NCBI GenBank assembly: GCA_951802115.1
Contig: CATOPL010000004.1
Location: 146,464-210,463, forward strand
DNA: 64,000 bases
Reading direction: 5' to 3'
Source: an uncultured Lachnospiraceae bacterium
Lineage (GTDB): Bacteria > Bacillota > Clostridia > Lachnospirales > Lachnospiraceae
Both the position numbers and the translations under genes were made by a program. Of the stretch, positions 45,509 through 55,076 are shown one piece after another (position 1 is the stretch's first letter; each line of letters begins with the position of its first letter). The notes under the pieces were generated by a model. It did not search any database and was not told the DNA's origin. It was given only the letters and a program-made list of their open reading frames with translations.

Positions 45509-46516
45509 TCAGAATACAAACCGTCCGTCTTCCACATAGTCCTCCCGGGACGGATTTCCTCCACACTGCCAGATCTTTCCTTCCCCCACGTCGTAGACCA
45601 CAGACCACACGGTGTCTTTTCCCGTCATACTATCATACTGACAGAGAAACCCATATTTCCCCCTCAGAACATTCATGGCAAAAGAGACTGCATCCGTCGT
45701 CCTCTCCTGACTGAAGGCGGACTGTATCGTCTCATATCGTTCCTCCGCGTTCCAGTCGTCAAAACTTTCCACCCGATATGGCTTCATGGTATCCAGATGA
45801 AAAGCGTTCACTGCGGACACGAACGGGTGCTCCTCATCCAGCCGGTACACTTCCATCCTCTCCGGATTGCATTCAATAACCGCTGCTGCCCCGGTCCGGT
45901 CTGCTGCCGTGAAGGTCTGGCTGGAACCTACTGGCAGCTTTTTAAGAGTCCTTACAAACTCCTCCACGGTCCTGCATCGCTCCAGGCCGTACCTAAGCAG
46001 CATCCCCGCATTCAGCCCATATCCCTGGCACACAGGATACACCGAAGTCAGTCCCACTGCAAATCCATGTTCATTGACCCCGTCCTCCATCTCCACAAAA
46101 GCCGTGGTGTTGCCCTGGAAAGCATAAAAACCTCCCTCCAGCCGATTGATTACATTCCGGTTCTTCTCCTTGGTCACAGCCAGAAAATCACTGTTTCTGC
46201 CAAGGATTACATGCGCCCCTTCCCGGAACGCCAGACAGGAACACCGGATTTCCGGTACTATAGCATACATGCCAAGCAGCACTGCCTCCAGACGCTTCGG
46301 ATCTGCCCGCTGTCCTTCTGCAATTCCCCGAATCTCCTCCAACACTTCTGGATACCATTTTTCATAAGAAGGTCTGCAGCCTTCGGCGAACCGGATCCGT
46401 TCCTCTGTGACCGGAAAAGGTACTTCTTGCAGCAGATTTCTTTTCTTAAAGAATAATTGTTCTCCAAAAGAACATCCGATCTCATAGTGGGTTCCGTAAT
46501 TTTCTTCCTGATACAT
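45509..46516 (-). CDS. C45-type autoproteolytic acyltransferase/hydrolase (Ntn fold)
   Basis: 335 residues. The expected nucleophile region is VPEIRCSCLAFREGAHVILG with GRNSDFLAV, as in acyl-CoA:6-aminopenicillanic acid acyltransferase and choloylglycine-hydrolase relatives, where a cysteine becomes the N-terminal residue after self-cleavage. Later marks are GVNEHGFAVGLTSV, VEEFVRTLKKLPVGSSQTFT and CNPERMEVYRL. It probably hydrolyses an amide of a small metabolite or cell-wall-derived molecule. Bile-salt hydrolase activity cannot be claimed. Single gene, convergent with the small membrane peptide. Confidence 0.8.
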   Translation of the reverse strand: MYQEENYGTHYEIGCSFGEQLFFKKRNLLQEVPFPVTEERIRFAEGCRPSYEKWYPEVLEEIRGIAEGQRADPKRLEAVLLGMYAIVPEIRCSCLAFREGAHVILGRNSDFLAVTKEKNRNVINRLEGGFYAFQGNTTAFVEMEDGVNEHGFAVGLTSVYPVCQGYGLNAGMLLRYGLERCRTVEEFVRTLKKLPVGSSQTFTAADRTGAAAVIECNPERMEVYRLDEEHPFVSAVNAFHLDTMKPYRVESFDDWNAEERYETIQSAFSQERTTDAVSFAMNVLRGKYGFLCQYDSMTGKDTVWSVVYDVGEGKIWQCGGNPSREDYVEDGRFVF

Positions 46517-46684
46517 GTTTTTTGCTCTCCATTTCTTTTTGACTGAGAGCCACCGGTAACTCTGAAAAAAGCATAATTCATTAAAAATTTTGTGTCAAGT
46601 TTTATAAATTTTCCAGAGACCATTTGTCCGGCCCATGCATCTAATCTATGTAAACACAAAAAGCCGGCCGGCAGAAAGGAAATT

Positions 46685-47158
46685 ATGAAAAAAGAACAGT
46701 TGGGGCAACTCATCCTTACATCTGAAGATACCCTGTACCATGTGGCAAAGACACTGCTGCACAGTGATGCAGACTGTGCGGATGCCATACAGGAAACCAT
46801 CGTAAAAGCATTTACCGGTCTGCACACTCTGCAGCAGGATTCCTACGCCAAGACCTGGCTGGTCCGAATCCTGATCAACGAATGCTATACCCTGATGCGA
46901 AGAGAAAAGCGTCTGGTATCCCTGGAAGAATATCCGTGTCAGGAGACTGCCAGCGAGCCTGCGGACTACTCGGATCTGTACGAGGCAGTCCAGAAGCTTC
47001 CTCCTGATATCCGGATCTGTATCGTCCTCTATTATTTGGAAGGATACAGCGTAAAAGAGACCGCAAAGATCCTGAAGATCTCGGAAAGCGCCGTCAAAAA
47101 CCGCCTTGCACGGGCAAGGACCAGGATGCGAAAAGACCTGAGACAGGCAGCCACTTAA
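46685..47158 (+). CDS. ECF sigma factor
   Basis: 157 residues from MKKEQLGQLILTSEDTLYHV. Region 2 contains CADAIQETIVKAFTGLHTLQ and KTWLVRILINECYTLMRREK. Region 4 has LPPDIRICIVLYYLEGYSVK and ISESAVKNRLARARTRMRKD. The start has AAAGGAAATT at good distance; a longer frame to 46592 does not. The membrane protein 16 bases downstream is the likely anti-sigma partner. Confidence 0.93.
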   Translation: MKKEQLGQLILTSEDTLYHVAKTLLHSDADCADAIQETIVKAFTGLHTLQQDSYAKTWLVRILINECYTLMRREKRLVSLEEYPCQETASEPADYSDLYEAVQKLPPDIRICIVLYYLEGYSVKETAKILKISESAVKNRLARARTRMRKDLRQAAT

Positions 47159-47174
47159 AGAAGGAGGAGGAACT

Positions 47175-48596
47175 ATGGGATTTGAAAATTTAAAACATGA
47201 TTTTCCAGAGATGCCGGAGGAAATAAGAACCATGATCCGAAAAGAAATAACCAAACAGATAAAGACAGAGCAACCGAAATTCCGCCGTAGAAGGAGTGTT
47301 GGCAAAACCTTCGCCGCATCCCTGGCAGCCGTCATGCTGTGCGGACTCACCGTATTTGCCGGAGTCAGTCTTTATCGGCTGCAGCTTCAGAAGACCGGGG
47401 AACACGGCGTCAGCATCGGGATTGAAGCCGGCGAGAATGCCGCTGAAAACCCGGATACGGCACCCGTCGACATCCCGAATGTACGATTGGAAACCGGTTA
47501 TCTGCCGGAAGGCATGGTCCGGACCGAACGGGGAAAATACAGCTTTGAAGACAGCCTGTATCAGGGCGGCGTGTCTATGATTTTCTACCGGATGGACACC
47601 GGCGACGAGCAGTTTAAAGTACAGCATGAAGATGTGCTTTCCAGCGAAGAATTTGCAGCTGGCGGCAACCAGGGGATTTATCTGGAATATCCCCGACTGT
47701 TCCAGGATGAGATCAGCTTCAGCCAGCGGATCTATGTGGCGTACACCGATCTCCACTATGTGATGGAGATGTACGCGGCATCGGATGTCAGCAAGGAGGA
47801 GGCTATCAAAATCGCAGAACATGTACAGCTGGTCCCCACGGAAGACACAAGGGATGAGAACTTTGTCGTAGCCCAGAACTGGAGCGACTATCTGAAAGCT
47901 CTGGAACCCTCCCAGGAGGGAGAAGGCTGTGAGATCATAACTTCCATCGCCAAAGAGCAGATGGAAAACATCCATAAGACAGGGGACAGTTTTCCGCTTG
48001 ACGATCAGGGGCTGACCGCCAGAGTAGCGGACGTGAAAATCTCGGATGATCTCCGTCTACTGGATGCTTCTTTCGTGGACGAAGATCTGAAAAAAGAAAC
48101 AGACGAAAACGGGCAACTGCTCCCGGCCCAGATCCAGTATGTGAAAACAGGAGATACTGACACCCTCAGCCAGGAAATCAAAGCCAGAGAAGTTCCGCAA
48201 AAACTGGTCTACGCTTCTATCGAATACCAGAATACCAGTTCAGAAGAAATGACCGACGTTCTGTTCTTCGGAGAACTGGCGCGAATTCAGGAGACTGGCG
48301 GACAGATGCAGATCCTGGAAAATGAAACACCCTCTGAAAGCGATGCATGGGACATGGCTGTTCATCATGGGCTGTCCGCCTCCCGGGAAATGGTCTTCTA
48401 TGATGTACGCGGCGGAGAGCAGGGAAACAACTATATCGAAAGTATAAAGCCCGGCGAGACCATAACAGTGCATATGGCGTGGATCGTAACGGAAGAAGAG
48501 CTTGGAACCCTGTTTCTGACACTTGATCCCTCCGGCGGCGCTTATGAATTCACCGATTCTTCCCTTGCCATCGGCTACGTGGATATCCGCCAGTAA
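47175..48596 (+). CDS. Membrane-anchored anti-sigma-type protein with DUF4367-like domain
   Basis: 473 residues. A short cytoplasmic N-terminus (MGFENLKHDFPEMPEEIRTM) is the probable sigma-binding part. One membrane helix follows at about 47-66. The outside part begins with a DUF4367-like module (LETGYLPEGMVRTERGKYSF to EAIKIAEHVQLVP), then a longer beta-rich region with MTDVLFFGELARIQ and ESIKPGETITVHMAWIV that resembles the DUF5643/DUF4352 extension of such proteins. It should hold the ECF factor at the membrane until an outside signal is sensed. Good AGGAGGAGG site; operon with the sigma gene. Confidence 0.75.
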   Translation: MGFENLKHDFPEMPEEIRTMIRKEITKQIKTEQPKFRRRRSVGKTFAASLAAVMLCGLTVFAGVSLYRLQLQKTGEHGVSIGIEAGENAAENPDTAPVDIPNVRLETGYLPEGMVRTERGKYSFEDSLYQGGVSMIFYRMDTGDEQFKVQHEDVLSSEEFAAGGNQGIYLEYPRLFQDEISFSQRIYVAYTDLHYVMEMYAASDVSKEEAIKIAEHVQLVPTEDTRDENFVVAQNWSDYLKALEPSQEGEGCEIITSIAKEQMENIHKTGDSFPLDDQGLTARVADVKISDDLRLLDASFVDEDLKKETDENGQLLPAQIQYVKTGDTDTLSQEIKAREVPQKLVYASIEYQNTSSEEMTDVLFFGELARIQETGGQMQILENETPSESDAWDMAVHHGLSASREMVFYDVRGGEQGNNYIESIKPGETITVHMAWIVTEEELGTLFLTLDPSGGAYEFTDSSLAIGYVDIRQ

Positions 48597-48642
48597 TCCA
48601 GCGGAAAACATACTGCGCAGACTTTCTATAGTCATAAACAAA

Positions 48643-48690
48643 GACAGGCAGGAGCTGTTGTAACGCGTGTTCCTGCCTGTCCTCTCTTCT
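48643..48690 (+). terminator. Terminator after the sigma/anti-sigma operon
   Basis: GACAGGCAGGA pairs with TCCTGCCTGTC around a 17-base loop and is followed by CTCTCTTCTTTTC. Confidence 0.75.
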
Positions 48691-48844
48691 TTTCATCTGC
48701 TTTCACAAAATGATGCTGCAGTCCCATTATAATACGCGGATCTGCTTTCAGCGAAACAGGAGGCCTGGTATTATAAACCTCCGCAGACTTTCCGGAGCGA
48801 AACTGTCCTGTATTCTTCCTGGGACGTGCAGATGTAGCAGCCGG

Positions 48845-51800
48845 TCAGTGCGCATCACCCCCAAATTCCTGCAGACGCTCTGCCAGACTTTTCATGTTCC
48901 GGGGCGTCAGGTGTTCTTTGTAGGTGAGCCCCAAATTCGTGATATGCAGAACAGGATATTTTCCTTTGGTCTGCAAAATATAATTCCTGTCAATGAGCCA
49001 GCCGATCACAGCCGCTGCCTCTTCCCAGTTCAGATAAGCCATGGAACCGTATTCCGCGATGGCGTCCAGATGGTATTTTACAATCATCTCCGACTGCAGT
49101 CCTCGCAGAACACCAGCCAGTACAAAGACGCCAAAGTAATGCCGGTCGCTGACGTATACCAGCGCATGCAAAACCGTCTCCGCTATGACAAATACGCTGT
49201 GACCCTTGTATTCCGGAAAATGACCTGCTGCCTCTTTCCCTTCTCTGGAACGGTCCAACATCTCCTGTTCCCAGTTTTCTCTCCTGTTCTGGTCCGCCGA
49301 ATCTTTTTCCTCTGCTCTGGCTGTCTGTGAAGTTTCCTGGCCTTTTTCTCCCTTTCTGACCGCATCTTCTTCCGTCGACCGGACTGCTGACTCTTTCACA
49401 GCATCGCGGCTGACAGGACGTTCCGGCCGCGACTCATCCGATACCGCCAGATCTGCCGGGTCCGGATATTCATACTCCATTTTTTTGTAATAATCCCTTT
49501 TAGACATCATATTGCCGCATCCGGTGCCGTCCGCCTTGTAGTTCGAGCAGCCCAGCAAACGCCCCCCGTTTTTGGAACGTTTGACAATCAGATACCCATC
49601 CCGACAGTTCGTACATTTCATAATCGACAACTTTCTCCCCGCCAGGTCATTGGACATAAAACTGCATATTTCTGGTTCATTGGTACACAGATACAGCTTC
49701 AGGCCATAGGCCGCCTTATATCTCAGCTGCAGAGGGAATCCACAGACCGGACATTTTTTCTTTCCGGGCTCTTCCGGCTCTTTCTCCGACCAATTTCCGC
49801 GCAGGCAGACATTTTTATACTCCCGTTTGATTTCCAGCAGAAATTCCGACGGATTTTTCTCCGGCGCAATAAAATACACCCTGTTCCTGGTTCGCGTCAT
49901 GGCCACATAAAAAAGTCTGCGCTCTTCCGCATACTGCATGGACCGGTCCTCCTTCACCACCAGGGACAAGACCGGATCATCTTCAATCTTGGAGGGGAAT
50001 CCATAGGTTTCATTGCGACCGTTGACCACAATCACATTGTCATACCCAAGACCTTTGGAAGCATGGGCTGTCATAAAGGTAATATCAAGCTTCGGATATT
50101 TGACCGCCCGAAGTTTTGCACCCCGATTGGTATACTCGAAAAGACCGGTTCTGGCCAGCCGCTCTCCGTCAAATCCGAATCTGCCCAGCAAAAGGATTCT
50201 GGACGCTTCTGCAGAAACTCCAGCCATCTGGTCATACTTTATGATCTGTTCCAGAGCTGTCAAAACCGCACAGGCTAGGGCGTAATCCCTGCCGCTTCTC
50301 CGGTCTTTCTGCGAAGCCCTGGCAGCGCCGTCATAGGTATAGATGATAACCGGATCTTCCAGATGTTTGGACGAAAGCAGAGATTTGCGGATCTGGGAAG
50401 CGTTTTTCTGGATAAAATTGCCGGCAATATCAATGACTTCCTGAGAATTTCGATAGGTACGTATGATTTTCATCAGTTTTGCATATCCCATCTTTTCCGC
50501 AAACTTCGTAAACAGAGTAATATCCGAACCGCTGAACGCGTAGATCGACTGCCAGTCATCCCCCACCGCCACGATCTTCGCATCTGTCACCTCGGAAAAG
50601 GACTGGACCAGATCAAACCGCTGTCTGGAAATATCCTGATACTCGTCCACAATCAAATACCGGAAATCCAGCTTCTCTTTCATCTCCTTCACTTCATTCA
50701 GGACTCTGGCTGATTCATTGATCATGTCTTCGAAATCCACCGCGTGGTTTTCAATCAGGTGTTTTTTATATTCCAGGTAACAGCCGCGGCAGATATCAAG
50801 AAACAGTCTGGTCCGTACGTTGGAACTCTTCCGTGCCAGCTCATCAAACTCCTGTTCTCTATATCCGTTGACCTTGAAATTCCGGATAAAATTGATTACC
50901 AGAAACACCAGCCGACGGATGTATTTATTCTCTTCCATGGCAATGAGTTTATGGATAATCTCTTCATTGGAACGGCGTCTCAGCTGGAAGCCATGCTTTG
51001 CCAGGCTTTCCTCCAAATGGGCAGAAATACTTCTTTTGTCATCATAAGAAGAAAAGGTGTAGATCAGCTTCGTCCCATGCTGTCTGTGCAGAAGGATCTT
51101 GTCATGAACCGCCTTTTTATAGGCAGTCAGTTCTTCCTCATCATACAGGAAATTCTTCCCGTCCTCCGTGATGCCAAAATGTTCAATGTAGGCTGTGTGA
51201 CCATCCTGTGTAATCTGAAAATCCGGCGTATAGGGTTTGGAAGCCATCAGGATATGATAGGGATAAACCGGCTCGTACGTATAATCAATTCCATTCAGAT
51301 AGAGAAAATTGGCAATCTCCACTTCCTGCATGGACCTGACAATCTCATTTTGAATCGTAACCTTCTTTCTGCTGTTTCGATCAATGATCTCCTCTTTAAA
51401 ATCATTCAGCTCACTGCGCATGGTCGCATAATTGGCACTGGCCATATGGTTGAAAAAATGGTTGATGTCGTCCCCCTCATAGGGCGCATCAAAATAGGAA
51501 GCAAAAAAAAGAATCAGACTGTTGACCACCCCGGGATTTCGCAGGATCGTCCCTCTGAAATATTCCTGTACGCAGTAATACAGCTTGCTTCCGTCCACAA
51601 TATTTAATTTTTCGGGATTGTTTTTGTGCAGAATCGCGTTTCCCGTAGAATGAAAGGTCGCAATGGGACACGGAATATTCAAGTCCCGGTTGATCTTTTC
51701 TTTCAGTTCATTGACGGCTTTATTCGTAAAAGAGATGATCAGAATCCGGGGTGGGTCAATCTGCTGCTTTTCCACCAGATATTTTACCTTTGCAGCAATC

Positions 51801-52282
51801 GTCGTCGTCTTCCCCGCCCCTGCTCCGGCTACCACCAGACTGTAATCCTCATCAGACAGGACCACGGTTCTCTGATCCTCATCCAGCCGGATCGCCGGGT
51901 CCACCTTTTCCAGAATGTGATCCAGATAGTCCTGCTCCTCGGTCAGCTTCGCTTTGATATAACGGTCATTGAATCCGTCCACCAGTTCTGTGATACGCTC
52001 ATAGTCCCTGTACAAAGCCCTGGCCCGCTCCGCCTCAAATCCATTTTTCCAGCAGTAATCCTCCAGAAGTTCATTCTCATCAAATGTTCGAAATGTCTGC
52101 ATCGTGTCGGAAAATTTCTGAATCTTTGGAAGGTATTCCTTTCTTGAAATATAATGGCCGATATGACCCAGTCCTTCCAGAAACCGTTCCCATTCCAGCA
52201 GTTCCAGGCATTTGCCTGTTACTTCCGGCGGCGCCTCAGCCTGCACTTTCTTTTTTCTGAATATATTGTTGAACAATCCCAT
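48845..52282 (-). CDS. UvrD/Rep-family helicase with PD-(D/E)XK-like insertion and zinc-finger tail
   Basis: 1145 residues from MGLFNNIFRKKK (an in-frame start at 52330 is less likely). A leading helical region precedes the motor. Helicase motifs are VVAGAGAGKTTTIAAKVKYL (I), IISFTNKAVNELKEKI (Ia), FRYLIVDEYQDISRQRFDLV (II), AVGDDWQSIYAFSGSD (III), TAHASKGLGYDNVIVV (V) and FYVAMTRTRNRVYFIA (VI). An insertion with SKPYTPDFQITQDGHTAYIE may be a PD-(D/E)XK-like nuclease remnant. The tail carries topoisomerase-type zinc fingers (CPVCGFP, CTNCRDGYLIVKRSKNG, LGCSNYKADGTGCG), an acidic linker, and a final winged-helix-like RQC region. Probably DNA repair or a stand-alone defence helicase; single gene. 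Confidence 0.88.
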   Translation of the reverse strand: MGLFNNIFRKKKVQAEAPPEVTGKCLELLEWERFLEGLGHIGHYISRKEYLPKIQKFSDTMQTFRTFDENELLEDYCWKNGFEAERARALYRDYERITELVDGFNDRYIKAKLTEEQDYLDHILEKVDPAIRLDEDQRTVVLSDEDYSLVVAGAGAGKTTTIAAKVKYLVEKQQIDPPRILIISFTNKAVNELKEKINRDLNIPCPIATFHSTGNAILHKNNPEKLNIVDGSKLYYCVQEYFRGTILRNPGVVNSLILFFASYFDAPYEGDDINHFFNHMASANYATMRSELNDFKEEIIDRNSRKKVTIQNEIVRSMQEVEIANFLYLNGIDYTYEPVYPYHILMASKPYTPDFQITQDGHTAYIEHFGITEDGKNFLYDEEELTAYKKAVHDKILLHRQHGTKLIYTFSSYDDKRSISAHLEESLAKHGFQLRRRSNEEIIHKLIAMEENKYIRRLVFLVINFIRNFKVNGYREQEFDELARKSSNVRTRLFLDICRGCYLEYKKHLIENHAVDFEDMINESARVLNEVKEMKEKLDFRYLIVDEYQDISRQRFDLVQSFSEVTDAKIVAVGDDWQSIYAFSGSDITLFTKFAEKMGYAKLMKIIRTYRNSQEVIDIAGNFIQKNASQIRKSLLSSKHLEDPVIIYTYDGAARASQKDRRSGRDYALACAVLTALEQIIKYDQMAGVSAEASRILLLGRFGFDGERLARTGLFEYTNRGAKLRAVKYPKLDITFMTAHASKGLGYDNVIVVNGRNETYGFPSKIEDDPVLSLVVKEDRSMQYAEERRLFYVAMTRTRNRVYFIAPEKNPSEFLLEIKREYKNVCLRGNWSEKEPEEPGKKKCPVCGFPLQLRYKAAYGLKLYLCTNEPEICSFMSNDLAGRKLSIMKCTNCRDGYLIVKRSKNGGRLLGCSNYKADGTGCGNMMSKRDYYKKMEYEYPDPADLAVSDESRPERPVSRDAVKESAVRSTEEDAVRKGEKGQETSQTARAEEKDSADQNRRENWEQEMLDRSREGKEAAGHFPEYKGHSVFVIAETVLHALVYVSDRHYFGVFVLAGVLRGLQSEMIVKYHLDAIAEYGSMAYLNWEEAAAVIGWLIDRNYILQTKGKYPVLHITNLGLTYKEHLTPRNMKSLAERLQEFGGDAH

Positions 52283-52558
52283 TTTCTCTTTTGTATCCTC
52301 TTCGTTCTGTCTGCTCAACAGGCAAAACATTTATTCTTCTTGTGTGCGATGTTAAAGTTTTTATGGTAAGATCAAATTTCTGTTATTTATCCATCTCATT
52401 TTACCACAGAGTCCCTGAGAATCCTATGAAAAAATAGAGGTTCCCGGATTTTCTTTTTTCTCTTTTTGTGATATTTTCAATCTGTCAGGCGTTTATCTAT
52501 TGAAAAGCTTTTCAGAAAAAACAGTGCAAAGCAAGTTCGTGGGACGGAGGTGATCTTT

Positions 52559-53032
52559 TTGGAGAAAGCGGACTATGACCAGGCGGTAGCCCATTGTCTG
52601 GACGCTGTATACCGGACAGCCCTGAACTGTTGCAGGAACCGGCAGGACGCAGAGGATGTGGTGCAGACAACCTTCTTAAAGCTGTTGGAATGCGACACTC
52701 CCTTTCAGGATGAAATCCATATTCGCAAATGGCTCATCCGGGTGGCAGTCAATGAATCCCATTCTCTGTGGCGTTCCTTCTGGCGGCGCAACGTATCCTC
52801 TCTGGACGGACAGACGGCGGAACCGACCTTTTCCCTGCCGGAACACAGCGATCTGTTCTATGCCGTACAGGGCCTTCCGGTCCGGTACCGGGAAGTCGTA
52901 CATCTGTATTATTATGAAGAATACAGCATCCGGGAGATCTCCGCTCTTCTCCATCTCTCAGAAACCGCCGTCCAGACCCGGCTCATGCGCGCACGCCGAA
53001 AACTAAAGCTCCTGCTACAAAACTGGAATTAA
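52559..53032 (+). CDS. ECF sigma factor
   Basis: 157 residues starting at TTG 52559, eight bases after a perfect GGAGGTGATC. A GTG at 52550 overlaps that site and is rejected. Region 2: NRQDAEDVVQTTFLKLLECD and IRKWLIRVAVNESHSLWRSF. Region 4: LPVRYREVVHLYYYEEYSIR and LSETAVQTRLMRARRKLKLL. The partner protein follows after 135 bases. Confidence 0.92.
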   Translation: MEKADYDQAVAHCLDAVYRTALNCCRNRQDAEDVVQTTFLKLLECDTPFQDEIHIRKWLIRVAVNESHSLWRSFWRRNVSSLDGQTAEPTFSLPEHSDLFYAVQGLPVRYREVVHLYYYEEYSIREISALLHLSETAVQTRLMRARRKLKLLLQNWN

Positions 53033-53167
53033 ACAGCAGCGGAACTTTTATCAGTAGCGAACCTCTCAACCTACGGAAGGTTTTCCGGCTGCGGACGCTG
53101 GCGGAAATCCTTCCAGACTATAGGGGGTGAGGGGTCCGATGCGGAACTTAAATTAGGAGGCATGGAA

Positions 53168-53752
53168 ATGAACACGGAAAAAGACAATAAGACCTGGTAT
53201 CGGCACACGTTCGACGAAGTACATGCTTCTGAGAATCTACGGAGAAAGGTGAACGAAATGAAAAATGAAAATGGAATGAATAAGACAAAAAAGACGCTGT
53301 CCAAAGGAGCTGTCGCAGCTGCGGCCTTTGCTCTTCTGATGCTCAGCAATGTGATCTCCTACGCGGCGTCCGGGCGCGCCTGGTTCCTGACCATCACGCT
53401 TCCAGATGGGGAAACCCAGAAAATTGAGATAGAACAGGGACCCGAAAACGGGCAGTATTTCATCTATGAAGACACCGATACCTCTGCTGTGTCAGAAAGT
53501 ATGGTCAGCACGGAAACAGACATCACGCTGGAAGCATCCGAAGAAGACTCTGCCCGCCGCCTGGAGGAAGCAGGGGGCCGGATCTGGCTGATCCTGGATG
53601 AACAGAGCCGCGTCGATATCACGGAAGATTTTCAGGACGGGACCTGCAAAGGAACCCTTGAAACAGACGACATAACCTGGTACTATGAAGTCACCGGCAC
53701 GATAGAAAACTATGACATCCAGGCGCAGGTTATGACTTTTGTTGTGAAATAA
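53168..53752 (+). CDS. Membrane protein, probable partner of the upstream ECF sigma factor
   Basis: 194 residues. The cytoplasmic N-terminus WYRHTFDEVHASENLRRKVN is the form seen at the start of many Firmicute anti-sigma proteins. One membrane helix lies at about 48-66 (GAVAAAAFALLMLSNVISYA), and the rest is an extracytoplasmic acidic domain with a short beta-rich part (RAWFLTITLPDGETQKIEIE). No known sensor domain is recognised. Start chosen at the second ATG, seven bases after AGGAGG. Gene order supports an anti-sigma role; sequence alone does not prove it. Confidence 0.65.
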   Translation: MNTEKDNKTWYRHTFDEVHASENLRRKVNEMKNENGMNKTKKTLSKGAVAAAAFALLMLSNVISYAASGRAWFLTITLPDGETQKIEIEQGPENGQYFIYEDTDTSAVSESMVSTETDITLEASEEDSARRLEEAGGRIWLILDEQSRVDITEDFQDGTCKGTLETDDITWYYEVTGTIENYDIQAQVMTFVVK

Positions 53753-53869
53753 TGTTTCCGGTATTCCGGACAGATTGGCGGTTCTAAAGCGTGTCTGAAC
53801 ATCGCTTTCTGACAGATATGCTTTAACACAGACCATTCACTTTTCTTGTAAAATCATCCTGTGAAAAAC

Positions 53870-53894
53870 GAGGGGTCGTCTGGAACGATCCCTC
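53870..53894 (+). terminator. Hairpin downstream of the second sigma operon
   Basis: GAGGGGTCGT pairs with ACGATCCCTC around CTGGA, followed by a weak TGTTCTT. It is the only candidate terminator in the 329-base gap 53753-54081, which otherwise holds only the next promoter. Confidence 0.45.
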
Positions 53895-54046
53895 TGTTCT
53901 TAAGACCATATATGGTTGCAGATACATCATTCTATCGGCGATGCTCTATTCCCGCGGACAGCAGGCCAAGCAGAAACAGACGTACCAAAAACAAAGGCCT
54001 CTCTTTTTCGTGCAGATAAAGAGAGTACAGCCAGGAAAAATTCTGT

Positions 54047-54052
54047 TATAAT
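54047..54052 (+). promoter_or_regulatory. -10 element of the AraC-type regulator promoter
   Basis: TATAAT, about 30 bases before the AraC-type start and upstream of an AAAGGAGAG ribosome site. The -35 region is poor. Confidence 0.5.
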
Positions 54053-54081
54053 CAGTATAGTGGAAAGGAGAGAATATCAAA

Positions 54082-54933
54082 ATGGAATGGATCGACAGAC
54101 TGAACAGTGCTATTGATTATATGGAGGAACACTTTACCGACGAAATCGATTATGAGCAACTGGGACGGATCGCCTGCTGTTCTTCCTTTCATTTTCAGCG
54201 AATGTTTTCTTATATGGCAGGAATTCCGCTATCCGAATATATTCGAAGACGGAAAATGTCCCTGGCGGCTGCAGACCTCCAGACCAGCGATATCCGGATC
54301 ATCAACGTAGCGGAAAAATACGGTTATCGTTCTCCCACCGCATTCAACAGGGCTTTTCAGTCCGTACACGGAATCGCTCCCTCAGCAGTCCGGCAGGAGG
54401 GAGTATCTCTGCGATCTTTTCCGCCAATCACATTTAAAATAACAGTTCAAGGAGTGGAAGAAATGAATTATCGAATTGAGACAAAAAAGGCTTTTCGCAT
54501 CGTCGGCGTATCGGTAGCTCTGGACAAAGAAATTGAAAAGAATTTCGCAGTCATTCCCTCAAAATGGCAGGAAGCCTCTGAAAACGGCACACTGGCAAAG
54601 CTTGTACCAATGATGAACCGTGAGCCCATGGGGGTACTTGGTGTCAGTACCTGCAGCGGAGACGACCATTGGCGATACTACATCGCAGTCTCCACTTCAC
54701 TGGATACAGAGGATTTTGAAGAATATACGGTACCGGCAGCAACCTGGGCAATCTTTCCCGGGGAAGGAACTGGCCAGTCCATCCAGGAGCTGGAACGACG
54801 CATCGTAACGGAATGGCTTCCCACTTCCGGATATGAATACGACAATGCACCGGACATTGAGGTATATCTGAATCCCGATCCGCACAATGCCCGCTACGAA
54901 GTATGGATTCCCGTAACCAAAAAACGGAACTGA
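54082..54933 (+). CDS. AraC-family regulator with GyrI-like ligand-binding domain
   Basis: 283 residues. The N-terminal ~105 are two helix-turn-helix motifs of the AraC type: IDYEQLGRIACCSSFHFQRM with FSYMAGIPLSEYIRRRKMSL, and IINVAEKYGYRSPTAFNRAF with QSVHGIAPSAVR. The C-terminal ~160 residues (YRIETKKAFRIVGVSVALDK to YEVWIPVTKK) are a GyrI/effector-binding domain as in Rob and SbmC relatives. Such proteins sense hydrophobic or cationic compounds and often control efflux; no target operon is adjacent. Ends at a strong terminator. Confidence 0.9.
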   Translation: MEWIDRLNSAIDYMEEHFTDEIDYEQLGRIACCSSFHFQRMFSYMAGIPLSEYIRRRKMSLAAADLQTSDIRIINVAEKYGYRSPTAFNRAFQSVHGIAPSAVRQEGVSLRSFPPITFKITVQGVEEMNYRIETKKAFRIVGVSVALDKEIEKNFAVIPSKWQEASENGTLAKLVPMMNREPMGVLGVSTCSGDDHWRYYIAVSTSLDTEDFEEYTVPAATWAIFPGEGTGQSIQELERRIVTEWLPTSGYEYDNAPDIEVYLNPDPHNARYEVWIPVTKKRN

Positions 54934-54953
54934 TTATAAAACAGATCCAATGC

Positions 54954-55002
54954 AAATTTACAGACACGCCTGAAGCGTGTCTGTAAATTGTTTTAATTGT
55001 TT
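54954..55002 (+). terminator. Strong terminator after the AraC-type gene
   Basis: AATTTACAGACACGC pairs with GCGTGTCTGTAAATT around CTGAA, followed by GTTTTAATTGTTTT. Confidence 0.9.
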
Positions 55003-55076
55003 TATGCCATTTATATACTGCTGTTTGCAAGAGGTGGGACACACATTTGCCAGAAGGCAGTTTTTTAAATACGCTC

